Below are positions 16,916-25,057 of a DNA stretch of 49,826 bases, piece by piece. Both the position numbers and the translations under genes were made by a program. Every line of letters starts with the position of its first letter. The stretch's first letter is position 1. The stretch is from Chloroflexota bacterium (GTDB lineage Bacteria > Chloroflexota > Chloroflexia > QHBQ01 > JADMIH01): NCBI GenBank assembly GCA_015478675.1, contig JADMIH010000010.1, positions 1 through 49,826 of the forward strand, given 5' to 3'. The notes beneath the pieces are model-generated. The model worked only from the letters and a program-made list of their open reading frames with translations. It did not search any database and had not been told where the DNA came from.

Positions 16916-18118
16916 ACAGCGGGCCACCTCCGCAATCTTCTCGGCGCGAGCGCGATAGCTGTAGCCGACCGCGCGACGCAGCGCCGCCTCCCCCATCTGC
17001 ATGCGCCTCGCCCCATCGCCCCTGAGCCTCATAATAACAGAAGCCAGCGCCGCCGCATCCCCCCCCGTAAAGAAAGCCGCGCAGCCATCGTCCACCACCT
17101 CGCGCAGAGCAGGCATATCCTTGCAGACAACCGCCTTGCCCACCGCCAGATACTCAAAAAGCTTCAGAGGCGAAGCCGTCAGGCCAGTGACCGTATCAGG
17201 GATCACCAGCAGGTCCGAGGCATTGAGGAAAAGCGCAGTCTCCCTGCGGCTCACCTGCCCTGGGGTAATCATCCTCTCACAGTCAATACCGAGGCGCGCC
17301 CCCAGGCTCCTGAGCCGCGCGACTTCCCTCGGCCCACCGCCCGCGAGGAGCAAGAGCAAGCTCGCATCCTCCCTCATCAGAGAGGCAGAGGCCGAAAGAA
17401 GAAGCTCCAGCCCTCGATAAGCAAAGGTCAGCCCCGCGTAGCCGATGATAAAAGGATCAGGGGGCAAGCCGAGAGCGCGCCGAGCCTTGAGGGTATGCAC
17501 CGGATAGAAGATAGATGGGTCAAAGCCGTCGGGGATCACCGCCACATCCTGATCCGAGCGCACCCCGGCGGCCACAAGGGAGCGCTTGAAAGAGTGGGTA
17601 AGGGAGACCACCTTGCGAGCGCCGAGGATAGAGCGCCTATCGAGCCAGGGGAGAAAGATAGCCCACAGGCCCGCGGGCCAGCGGGGAGCGTTGGAAGGGT
17701 GAGAGGCCTCAAGGTCGTGTACTTCATAAATAACGGGAGAGCCGTGCAGCGGGCGCAAGAGACAAAGCCAGGCGGCGCATACCGTATCCCTGACGTAGAG
17801 GGCGCGGTAGGGGCGGCGCATGAGGCGCCGGCTAAGGAGTAATACAACGAGGATAAAGGAGTAAAGGGAGCGCTCGATGTATGACCAACCTGCCCAGGGG
17901 AGGAGCCTGGAGAGCTTATTGATGGCGGGCCTGGGGAGGTGAAGGGTATCAAGGGCTGAGAAAGCGCTTTTCTCACGCAGCCAGCGCGGGATCACCAGGA
18001 GGGTGCCTGGAAGGATGGCTTGAAGCTCACGCACAGTGTTGTAAGTCTGGATGGCGTTAGCTGCCCTCAAATCGAGGCGCATGGGGTAGGCTACGTAGAG
18101 GATGGGGCGGCGAGACAC
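16907..18118 (-). CDS. GT4 family glycosyltransferase (SPLKxFEY subtype)
   Basis: This 403-residue GT-B enzyme has N-terminal R-P-I-L-Y-V-A-Y-P-M-R. A hydrophobic, possibly membrane-associated patch at ~85-125 is followed by the conserved Y-E-V-H-D-L-E loop. The donor side has I-G-Y-A-G-L-T-F-A-Y-R-G and S-P-L-K-L-F-E-Y-L with no first Glu of E-x7-E. The start is GTG at 18118 with GAGGAGG 7 nt upstream, overlapping the preceding GT4 gene by 28 bp. With the gene at 13148 it forms a distinct GT4 subtype within the cluster. Confidence 0.87.
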   Translation of the reverse strand: MSRRPILYVAYPMRLDLRAANAIQTYNTVRELQAILPGTLLVIPRWLREKSAFSALDTLHLPRPAINKLSRLLPWAGWSYIERSLYSFILVVLLLSRRLMRRPYRALYVRDTVCAAWLCLLRPLHGSPVIYEVHDLEASHPSNAPRWPAGLWAIFLPWLDRRSILGARKVVSLTHSFKRSLVAAGVRSDQDVAVIPDGFDPSIFYPVHTLKARRALGLPPDPFIIGYAGLTFAYRGLELLLSASASLMREDASLLLLLAGGGPREVARLRSLGARLGIDCERMITPGQVSRRETALFLNASDLLVIPDTVTGLTASPLKLFEYLAVGKAVVCKDMPALREVVDDGCAAFFTGGDAAALASVIMRLRGDGARRMQMGEAALRRAVGYSYRARAEKIAEVARCSP

Positions 18119-19239
18119 CTGTAGACCTCCTCAAGGCGTAGCGCGACCGCCTGCCAGCTAAAGAGAGAGATAACACGCTCACGGCCATAAGCGCCCATGC
18201 TGAGGCGCAATTGCGGGTCGGCGAGGAGCGTTGTTATCTTTTGGGCCAGGTCCTGGGGGTCCTGTGGGCGCGCCGTCAGCCCCGTCAGCCCGGGTACAAC
18301 CACTTCCTTGAAGCCGCCGAAGTCGCTGGCGACCACAGCTGCCCCAGATGCCATCGCCTCGCCCAGGCTCATGCCAAAGGTTTCGTTCACAAATGAAGTA
18401 GCCACCAGCATCGAGGTTGAGCGGTAGAGGGCCGCGAGGTCTTCCTGCTCAACCTTACCGAGGAAGCGCACCCGCCGCGCCAGGCCCAGCTTGTCGGCGA
18501 GCCTCTCCAGAGCCTCACGATAAGGGCCCTGGCCCGCGATCCAAAGGTGGGCGTCAGGGGTGATCAGGGGCAAAGCCTTTATCAGGTACTGCACCCCTTT
18601 CCAGCGCACGAGCCTACCCGCATAAAGAAGGACGGGCTGCTGAGACGTTGCCGGGGTGAGATCGTACTTCGCCAGAATTGCCGGGTCGTCCGCACCTTCC
18701 GGGGTGAAGCGTTGCAAATCTACACCGTTGTAGATGACCACAGGCTTGATTCCATAGCGCTTACGCACCTGCGCTGCGTTGAATCGGCTCGCGGAGACCG
18801 TGCCGTCCACGAAGCGGGTGAAGAGCTTGTCGCATCTCCAGAAATCTTTGCCATGACAGCCAAAGAGCAGTTTTGCGCCCGACAGCCTGGCAAGCGCGCC
18901 CACAGGGAGGTCGTAAGGCTTTTGTATATGCACAATGTCAAAGCCGCCACAGAGGAGGGCGGGTAAGGCAAATGGAGCCATGCTCAGCCGCTCAAGGAGC
19001 TTGGTTAGAGTGTACTGCCTCCCAAGCAGAGGCACTTTGCGCCATAGATCGCGCTCTATGTAAGGGAAGAGCCGCACCCGTACTCCTGGAATCTGCCTGC
19101 GCAGCTGCACAGGCCCCCGCCCGCCAAAGACCTCCACGCGGTGGCCTCGGCGCGCCATCTGGTCAGCCACCTCCCAGACGAAAGTCTCGACGCCCCCCCA
19201 TCGCGTTGTCGTCGTAAGGTTGTAAAGGGCGATCTTCAA
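18091..19239 (-). CDS. GT4 family glycosyltransferase
   Basis: This GT-B protein has about 382 residues. TTG at 19239 overlaps the upstream methyltransferase stop as TTGA and gives MKIALYNLTTTTRWGGVETF, a typical GT4 opening; a longer TTG-to-19353 reading only adds residues read out of the neighbour. The donor-domain motifs are L-Y-A-G-R-L-V-R-W-K-G and E-x7-E (ETFGMSLGE) followed by G-A-A-V-V-A-S-D-F-G-G. A H-G-K-D-F-W loop lies in the acceptor half. It probably acts directly before or after the GT4 encoded at 16907. Confidence 0.89.
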   Translation of the reverse strand: MKIALYNLTTTTRWGGVETFVWEVADQMARRGHRVEVFGGRGPVQLRRQIPGVRVRLFPYIERDLWRKVPLLGRQYTLTKLLERLSMAPFALPALLCGGFDIVHIQKPYDLPVGALARLSGAKLLFGCHGKDFWRCDKLFTRFVDGTVSASRFNAAQVRKRYGIKPVVIYNGVDLQRFTPEGADDPAILAKYDLTPATSQQPVLLYAGRLVRWKGVQYLIKALPLITPDAHLWIAGQGPYREALERLADKLGLARRVRFLGKVEQEDLAALYRSTSMLVATSFVNETFGMSLGEAMASGAAVVASDFGGFKEVVVPGLTGLTARPQDPQDLAQKITTLLADPQLRLSMGAYGRERVISLFSWQAVALRLEEVYRCLAAPSST

Positions 19240-20135
19240 TGCGGCCTGACAAGCAATATCTGGTATGTGCCCTGCCAGCCGTACCTGTAGAGGCGGTAAA
19301 CTGGCGCCATCAGCCTTAGACGGCGAAGGGAATCGAGCAATCGCCTTCTCCAACCGTGCAACTGTCGTATCTCACCCTTCGAGAGACGGGTATACACCTG
19401 GTCGCGCACCCTGAAGCCCGCGCCGCATGCCACCCGCTTGAAGCCTCCCCAGGTGTAGGTGTTCAGCTCGGAAAGCCCCTGGCGGTCGTGCAAAAGGCCC
19501 CCCTCTTTCGAGCGCCCTGCTGCGGCAACGATCTTTTCGGCGAGCTTGCGCGGCAGCCAGTTGATCGCGGGGAGATGGTAATGTGGGTCGCGCCATGCGT
19601 GGCGGTTGGGCACAGTGGCGAGCGCTACCCCGCCGGGGCGCAGCACACGATGTATCTCGCGCAATACGGTGGGAGCGTCAGCCACATGCTCCAGCACATC
19701 AAGGCAGACCACCGCATCAAAGAAGCCCGATGGGTAAGGCAGATGCTCGCCCGCCGCCACAACGATCGGCAAATCAAGGCCGTAGCGGCGCCCTCTCAGC
19801 CTTGCTATGCGGCAGTAATCAGCGTTATAGTCCATCGCTGCAACCCGCAGGCCGTCACCTCCCCATTCCCGCAGCATCGCCACGCTGAGGCCGCCCATCC
19901 CCGCGCCCAGGTCGAGCAATATTTTACCTGCGAGCGGCCCAATAGCCCGGCGCACAGCCTCCAGGCTGTCGGATTGGTAATCCTCCTGCCGGATGCGACG
20001 CTTGCGCCACCCCCCGAAGTCTTTGCGCCAGCTCATATGCGCCAGCCATGGCTCGATAGCAGCCACAAGCTCGGCCTCTATATCTACGCACCGCGCAGCC
20101 TGGTTATTCTCTTCTTTCAAAGTGGTCTCTAGCAA
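19236..20135 (-). CDS. class I SAM-dependent methyltransferase
   Basis: This 299-residue protein is a probable O- or C-methyltransferase acting on a glycan or lipid intermediate. Motif I is L-L-D-L-G-A-G-M-G-G, the acidic end of strand 2 is A-M-D-Y-N, motif II is V-V-C-L-D-V-L-E-H, and post-II is R-V-L-R-P-G-G. The C-terminal half contains a conserved H-Y-H-L-P-A-I-N-W-L-P segment typical of sugar-associated members. The given start is TTG at 20135 without a clear ribosome site; a second in-frame TTG lies five codons downstream. Its stop overlaps the TTG of the next GT4 gene. Confidence 0.85.
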   Translation of the reverse strand: MLETTLKEENNQAARCVDIEAELVAAIEPWLAHMSWRKDFGGWRKRRIRQEDYQSDSLEAVRRAIGPLAGKILLDLGAGMGGLSVAMLREWGGDGLRVAAMDYNADYCRIARLRGRRYGLDLPIVVAAGEHLPYPSGFFDAVVCLDVLEHVADAPTVLREIHRVLRPGGVALATVPNRHAWRDPHYHLPAINWLPRKLAEKIVAAAGRSKEGGLLHDRQGLSELNTYTWGGFKRVACGAGFRVRDQVYTRLSKGEIRQLHGWRRRLLDSLRRLRLMAPVYRLYRYGWQGTYQILLVRPH

Positions 20136-20150
20136 AGTATTGCCCAGGGG

Positions 20151-20501
20151 TTAGGGGTTAGTGCCTCGGCCCGCGTCAGCCGAATGGCTCAGCAACCATT
20201 CGTAAGTATAGATGCCGTCGTGGTGCCCATCGGCCCAGAAAAGCATTATGCCATAGCGGCCTATCGGCTGCACGTCTACAAGCTCTGTTTCCTGCGGACT
20301 GAGCGTTTGCAGAGAATCCAGGCGTCCCGGCATACCCATCTCCCCTCGACAAAGAGCACAAGGACACCCCCAGCGCAGCCCCTCAATGGAATATTGCGTG
20401 GTTCTCCCGTCGCTCCAGGCGATGATTAGCTCCTTTGTTGCTTCCTCAGCCGTCACCGAAACAGGCATCACGGGCTGATTTGCTGCTATGTCCGCTTCCA
20501 T
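20151..20501 (-). CDS. DUF971 family protein
   Basis: This 116-residue protein resembles the DUF971 domain, also found as the N-terminal zinc-binding part of gamma-butyrobetaine hydroxylases. Visible features are W-S-D-G-R near the start, the R-W-x-C-P-C-A-L-C-R-G-E cluster in the middle and the closing G-H-H-D-G-I-Y-T-Y-E-W-L. The family often sits near Fe-S or MRP-type genes and its role is not settled. Here it stands alone inside a glycan cluster. The last residues (A-D-A-G-R-G-T-N-P) and stop lie in a GGGGTTAGGGGTTAG repeat. The function in this context is unknown. Confidence 0.85.
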   Translation of the reverse strand: MEADIAANQPVMPVSVTAEEATKELIIAWSDGRTTQYSIEGLRWGCPCALCRGEMGMPGRLDSLQTLSPQETELVDVQPIGRYGIMLFWADGHHDGIYTYEWLLSHSADAGRGTNP

Positions 20502-20528
20502 TTACAATCCAATCTAGCCTGGTAACTC

Positions 20529-20593
20529 CTAATTATGAATTGCGATTTCGTGCTCCAATTCCTAATTCCTAATTGCTAATTCATAATCCCGCC
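20529..20593. repeat. AT-rich interspersed repeat, copy D
   Basis: AATTATGAATTG leads into the 12-bp core GATTTCGTGCTC (20544-20555), then tandem CCTAATT/GCTAATT words and CATAATCCCGCCGG. It sits between the DUF971 gene start (20501) and the DUF2079 gene stop (20623). The core matches copies A (inverted) and C. No intact hairpin closes either end. Confidence 0.7.
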
Positions 20594-20622
20594 GGCCTAA
20601 CCTGATTATATCACAGCACGCC

Positions 20623-22230
20623 CTACTTCCGCTTGAAGAGATATAGCCCTTCTTTCTGAGCAACTATGCGCCAATCGGGGAGAGTTTTGAGCAAGTCGAG
20701 GGCGCTCTTGCCGCTCACCTGGTTCGCCTCTATGCTCAGGGCGCTGTTGTTCGGGTCAACGAGCACATAGTCAAGCTCTACGTAGTCACTTCGCTGGCGG
20801 TCAGGCCCAAGATTGTAGGGAGAGTACGGCGCGGGCGGGAAATTGTAAATGTAGCGCCGCGGCAGGAGGTGGGCCGCGAGGAACGAGCTTGCCGCTATTT
20901 TGGCATCCGGTGGCACCATGCGCACAAGCTGGTTGGCGGCCTGCACTTTGGCGGGCGCTTCGTGAAAGAGAAATGCTCGCGCTGCCGGGTTCTTGAAAGG
21001 CCCCTGCATCACTAATCCCCATATCACTATGACGAGCGCCCCCACCCGCACCCATAGCAGCGCTCGCCCACTATCGAGAGGTAATTGGCGCAGGCCGGCG
21101 ATTACGCGCGGCACCTTTTCAGCGCCGTATACGCCCGCCGCGAAAAGCCCAGGAATTATCAGCAAGCTGTACTGGTGCTCAATGCTGTATTGCGATGAGC
21201 GTAATGAGAGAAGATTCAGCGCCAGTATAGGCAAGCCGAGCACGAGGGGCCGAAGCTCCAGAAGCGGCAGAAAGAGAAGCGGCAGGAGCAGCGCGATAAG
21301 ATAACCGATCTTGGCCGGAGTGAAAACAATGCCGGCTACCTCGACCGGGTGGGTCACGATATATTTGACTATCTCCGGGCCTGTAGAACCGAGATTTCCG
21401 TAATAAGCAAGCTGAGGGTTGTGGCCGCAAGGCCAGCAGCTCATATAGTCGATGCCTGTCGTCCCCATTGTGGCGACAGGTGGCCCCAGGTTGTCGAAAG
21501 AAGGCAATATCACGAAGGCGGATAGTGCAAAGTAAGCCAGACCCAGCAGGAGAGGGAAAACCACGTAAGGCCAGCGTCGTCTTGTCAATAGCGCATATGC
21601 ACCAAACATAGCAACAACTAGCGCCACGTCACTCCGTGCGAGCATCGCCAGCAGCACGAAAGAGGTGAAGAGCTGCCAGTTGGACTTCTCGAAGTAGTAG
21701 AAACCAAATAAGAGCAAGGTCACAGCAAAGAGTCGCACCTGAAAGGGATTGAGCACGCCATGAAGCAGCACAGGGTAAAGCAGATAAGCCAGCCCCGCGC
21801 CCAGACCCGCCATTTTGCTTTTCAGGCGGTCTCGGCCCAACCAGTAGAGAGGAACAGCCCCCAGCGCTGAGCCCACGATCTGCAAGAAAAAGAGAGTATG
21901 CGCCGACGGAAACAGAGCGTAAGCAGGCACAAAGAAGAAGAGCATCGGCATCCAGTCCATTCCAAAGACCGACTGGGTGAAGTTGAAGCGTGAGTCCTCC
22001 ATCACGCGGCCATGAACTGTATTCCAGATCGCCTGCTCGAAATCTACCTGGTCGTAGCCCTGGCCGTAGTTTTCATATTTGTAGATGCTTGCCGCGAAAA
22101 TGAGGGCGATCCACAGCACGATAGCCAGAGCCAACAGGGTGGGGGCCGGCGCCTCCAATCTCTCCATAAGAGACGAGCCGCGCCTGAGGGTTGCCAGTGA
22201 GCGTCGCGCCGCTATGCTATCACTACCCAT
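20623..22230 (-). CDS. DUF2079 multi-spanning membrane protein
   Basis: This protein has about 535 residues, with ten or so helices and a soluble C-terminal part. The loop N-Y-G-Q-G-Y-D-Q-V-D-F-E-Q-A-I-W-N is the DUF2079 hallmark; its acidic residues suggest a GT-C-like enzyme acting on the outer face. I chose ATG at 22230, which overlaps the methyltransferase stop by 8 bp; the longer reading to 22278 only reads through that gene. The C-terminal region (A-A-S-S-F-L-A-A-H-L, then Y-V-E-L-D-Y-V-L-V-D) is extracytoplasmic. It is not a carrier of the GFY/RW beta module. Confidence 0.86.
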   Translation of the reverse strand: MGSDSIAARRSLATLRRGSSLMERLEAPAPTLLALAIVLWIALIFAASIYKYENYGQGYDQVDFEQAIWNTVHGRVMEDSRFNFTQSVFGMDWMPMLFFFVPAYALFPSAHTLFFLQIVGSALGAVPLYWLGRDRLKSKMAGLGAGLAYLLYPVLLHGVLNPFQVRLFAVTLLLFGFYYFEKSNWQLFTSFVLLAMLARSDVALVVAMFGAYALLTRRRWPYVVFPLLLGLAYFALSAFVILPSFDNLGPPVATMGTTGIDYMSCWPCGHNPQLAYYGNLGSTGPEIVKYIVTHPVEVAGIVFTPAKIGYLIALLLPLLFLPLLELRPLVLGLPILALNLLSLRSSQYSIEHQYSLLIIPGLFAAGVYGAEKVPRVIAGLRQLPLDSGRALLWVRVGALVIVIWGLVMQGPFKNPAARAFLFHEAPAKVQAANQLVRMVPPDAKIAASSFLAAHLLPRRYIYNFPPAPYSPYNLGPDRQRSDYVELDYVLVDPNNSALSIEANQVSGKSALDLLKTLPDWRIVAQKEGLYLFKRK

Positions 22231-23005
22231 CGCTCTTCTTCCATGGCTTCTGCGCGACGCACACCACAGAAAGCCCAAAGGGTATCCGCTCGCTTCTCAG
22301 AAAGCGCGCCTCTCCAATGTAATACCTGGTGAGGATGCCGTTGAGCCAGCCGGGCACGGGCATGAAGTCCGTTTCGGGGTCGCTGCCGCCGCCCTTTGAC
22401 CGCGCCGACTTGTAGCGCAGCGATTTTATGACGCGCATGGCTATTGTGGGCAGAAGAATGGCGGCATTCGAGTAGCTCACCTTGCGTACCTTCAACCCTG
22501 CTCTCCTGACAACATCGCGCATTGAGCCGGTTGTGTAGCGGCGGCGATGCCCAAGTATGTCGTCCCAATAGCTCCAAAGAAAGCGGTAAGCAGGCACGCT
22601 AATTATCAACAGACCACCAGGGCGCAGCACCCGCCGCAACTCCCGCAAGGCAAGCAGATCATCATCCAGATGCTCGATTACATCGAGGGCTGTGATAATG
22701 TCGAAATCGTTACCGGCGAAAGGGAGCAAGGCCGCATCAGCTTTGCAAAGTAGCTCATGCCCGCGCTCACGGCAGAAGTGAAGCGCCTCCTCCGAGAAGT
22801 CGGTGCCTACGGGCTCCGCGTACCTGGAAAGATGGTCCAGGTTAAGTCCTGTGCCACACCCCAGGTCCAGGGCGCGCCGTTGCGCCTTGCTCTTTCCCGC
22901 AGGCAGATAGCGCTCCAGCAAGCTATAAACGATAGCACGCTTGCCTACATGCCACCAGTAGTCTTGCTCCTTAACGTATAGATCGCGGTACAGGTCGTGT
23001 CGCAT
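22223..23005 (-). CDS. class I SAM-dependent methyltransferase
   Basis: This 260-residue enzyme has an N-terminal Y-W-W-H-V-G-K-R segment, which recurs in glycan-linked methyltransferases. Motif I is A-L-D-L-G-C-G-T-G, the acidic strand-2 end is T-D-F-S, motif II is I-T-A-L-D-V-I-E-H-L-D-D, and R-V-L-R-P-G-G-L-L follows. A further segment H-R-R-R-Y-T-T-G is conserved in this group. ATG at 23005 is the only sensible start, with GAGAA upstream. It is separated from the next membrane protein by only 51 bp. Confidence 0.87.
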   Translation of the reverse strand: MRHDLYRDLYVKEQDYWWHVGKRAIVYSLLERYLPAGKSKAQRRALDLGCGTGLNLDHLSRYAEPVGTDFSEEALHFCRERGHELLCKADAALLPFAGNDFDIITALDVIEHLDDDLLALRELRRVLRPGGLLIISVPAYRFLWSYWDDILGHRRRYTTGSMRDVVRRAGLKVRKVSYSNAAILLPTIAMRVIKSLRYKSARSKGGGSDPETDFMPVPGWLNGILTRYYIGEARFLRSERIPFGLSVVCVAQKPWKKSDG

Positions 23006-23056
23006 AGTATTCTCGTTGAGGAGAGGGATTAGCAGCCGTCAAGCCCTGATTCGTGG

Positions 23057-25057
23057 TTATGGCATATCGTGATAGCGCGTGAAAATCGCATATCCCACCC
23101 AGAAGTATAATAGCTGCAATAGCATCACAGTAATGGTGAGGGCAACCAGCGTCCGGCCCAGCCGGTTGCGCGAGGCCAACAACGCAAGGAAACGACCCCC
23201 CACAAGGGTAACAGCCGCCGCCGCCAGATACGACCATCTTATCGAATCGCCCAGGGCCTGGTCAAGAAGAGCAAAGATGCCCGAAGCCAGCAGCCAGGCC
23301 AAGAGGAGGGCGCGGGGCGAGCTGCCTGGCTTGCCGGGCAGTAAGAGGCCAAACAAAGCGCACAATGCCGCCGGCGTGCCAAGCAAACTATCTATTCGCC
23401 TGCCTAGCGTTGCACCGAAGAAGGCCCTGGCGGTAGATGCGCCCTTATCCGGTGCGGTTCCTCTGCCGCCGAGCAGCCGGTTTAGCACGCTGCTCAGTTG
23501 CGCCCACATCTCGCCGAGAAAATGCCAGTAGTAAAGGCCGAAAGTGACACCAAAGGCAGCCGCGAACGATCCGAGGAGCGTCCAGCCTGCCGGTTGCTTG
23601 CTTCCCTGAAAGGCAGCGGCCATTATCCACAGGGCAAAGAGAGCCAGGATAGCGAGCGCAGCCAACATCATACCGTAGTGGCCCAGCAGCGTCAAGCTAA
23701 AGCCTAGCGCCAGCAGCGCAGCGTAAAGGGGCATGCGCCCCTCGCTTTGGCAGCAAAGAAAAACGACTGCGCCTAGCATCGTCAGGTTGAAGACGCTTTG
23801 TGCGAAGAGATTAGAGTAGTTACCTGCTGAGAAGAGATCAAATGGAGCAAGAGAAAAAGCGTATGCCAGAGCAGCTATCCCTCCCGCCCTGCCAGGCCAC
23901 AGCCGCGAGCCTGCCCACGCCAGCGCCAAGCAAGTTAGCGCGTCGAGCAGCGATGCGCTCCACTTCAGGATCAGGCCAACCATCTCCCGCGAAGCGCCCA
24001 GGAGAGCGGCCAGGGGAGAGATAACGACGTACAAGGCAGGCGGGTAGGGCACTACAGTACCGTCAGGCAGCTCGCCTGGGAAGAGCCAATCTCCTTCGAG
24101 CACCTTCAGTGTATTGTTGATATGTAAGCCGATATCGCTCGTCTGGAATTGCGGGTACGTCACCCCTCCGAAGCGTATGAGAAATGCCAGCACAAGGGCC
24201 GCGCTCCCCGACGCCGCGAGAAAGGCTCTGTGAGGCACATGCACAGGCAGCAGGTCCATAGCAGCACGCCCGCACAAGGCCAGAAGGAGTCCCCACCCGA
24301 GAAGCGAAGGCAACTCGCCCGCAAGCAAGCCAAGCTCCATACGCGCCCAGACGATGAGAGCCGCCGCACCGAGCGACAAAGCTGCTACCAGCCAGAGCGA
24401 GTAGAGCCTCTTGCGAGTAGTTACCAGCGCGCAGAAATAAGAGAAGATCAGTCCGGCCAGCAGATAGCCAATGGTCGCGACGGGAGGTATCACCAGGGGG
24501 CGCAGGCCGTAATCAGCAGGCTGCACGGTGATGCGTGATACAGTGACCCCTAGCTCACGTTTGTCTATGCTCCTCGGATCGACTTTAGCGGGCACATAGG
24601 TAGGAGAGGATATCTTCACCTCCAGATTGCCGTTCCACATGTCGCCCCGCCCGATAAAGAGTGTATCGGTGTACAAAGAGGGTTGGGTCTGCACGGTAAA
24701 GGTGGTATTCCTGACTGTGACTGTGATTACAGGAGAAGGGCCGTTAGGACGTGCCCCTACTGTGGTCAGCAGAATATAAACAGGTTCGTTGCCCACGCCT
24801 GGGAAACGCACAGTAGACGCGTCGGTGCTCCAGCGATAATTGGGGAGAGCGGGTGGGTTGTGCTCTTTGGTGTAGAAGCCGGAGAGATAGCCATTATCCG
24901 TCAAGCTGCCAGCCTCTACGCTGTAAGCCTGCTTGTGCTGGTAGGCAATGCTCCAGAGGCCAAGGCTCAAAAAGAGCACCAGGTAGAAGCCTGGCACGCG
25001 CAGCCCCGCCCATATTACCAAGCTGCTTTGCCCCAGACTGGCGAAGAGCCGGCTCAT
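23057..25057 (-). CDS. GT-C-like membrane protein with N-terminal beta module
   Basis: This protein has about 666 residues. ATG 25057 overlaps the upstream stop (ATGA) and has AGGGG 7 nt before it; the ORF extension to 25147 is spurious. Order: helix 1 (~22-39), beta module (~48-180) with S-G-F-Y-T-K-E, Y-R-W-S and E-L-G-V-T-V-S-R-I-T-V, then about ten or more helices. In the catalytic core the first loop shows T-S-D-I-G-L-H-I-N, the DxxxH motif shared with the three genes upstream. This is probably an extracytoplasmic glycosyltransferase whose beta module binds glycan, but neither is proven. Confidence 0.82.
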   Translation of the reverse strand: MSRLFASLGQSSLVIWAGLRVPGFYLVLFLSLGLWSIAYQHKQAYSVEAGSLTDNGYLSGFYTKEHNPPALPNYRWSTDASTVRFPGVGNEPVYILLTTVGARPNGPSPVITVTVRNTTFTVQTQPSLYTDTLFIGRGDMWNGNLEVKISSPTYVPAKVDPRSIDKRELGVTVSRITVQPADYGLRPLVIPPVATIGYLLAGLIFSYFCALVTTRKRLYSLWLVAALSLGAAALIVWARMELGLLAGELPSLLGWGLLLALCGRAAMDLLPVHVPHRAFLAASGSAALVLAFLIRFGGVTYPQFQTSDIGLHINNTLKVLEGDWLFPGELPDGTVVPYPPALYVVISPLAALLGASREMVGLILKWSASLLDALTCLALAWAGSRLWPGRAGGIAALAYAFSLAPFDLFSAGNYSNLFAQSVFNLTMLGAVVFLCCQSEGRMPLYAALLALGFSLTLLGHYGMMLAALAILALFALWIMAAAFQGSKQPAGWTLLGSFAAAFGVTFGLYYWHFLGEMWAQLSSVLNRLLGGRGTAPDKGASTARAFFGATLGRRIDSLLGTPAALCALFGLLLPGKPGSSPRALLLAWLLASGIFALLDQALGDSIRWSYLAAAAVTLVGGRFLALLASRNRLGRTLVALTITVMLLQLLYFWVGYAIFTRYHDMP

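Noticed and set aside
16096..17016. 306-codon Arg/Pro-rich ORF on the minus strand
   Set aside because: It is an out-of-frame reading of the GT39-like gene; its composition reflects high-GC antiframe sequence.
19356..20132. 258-codon plus-strand ORF
   Set aside because: It lies exactly opposite the methyltransferase gene at 19236-20135 and has no domain.
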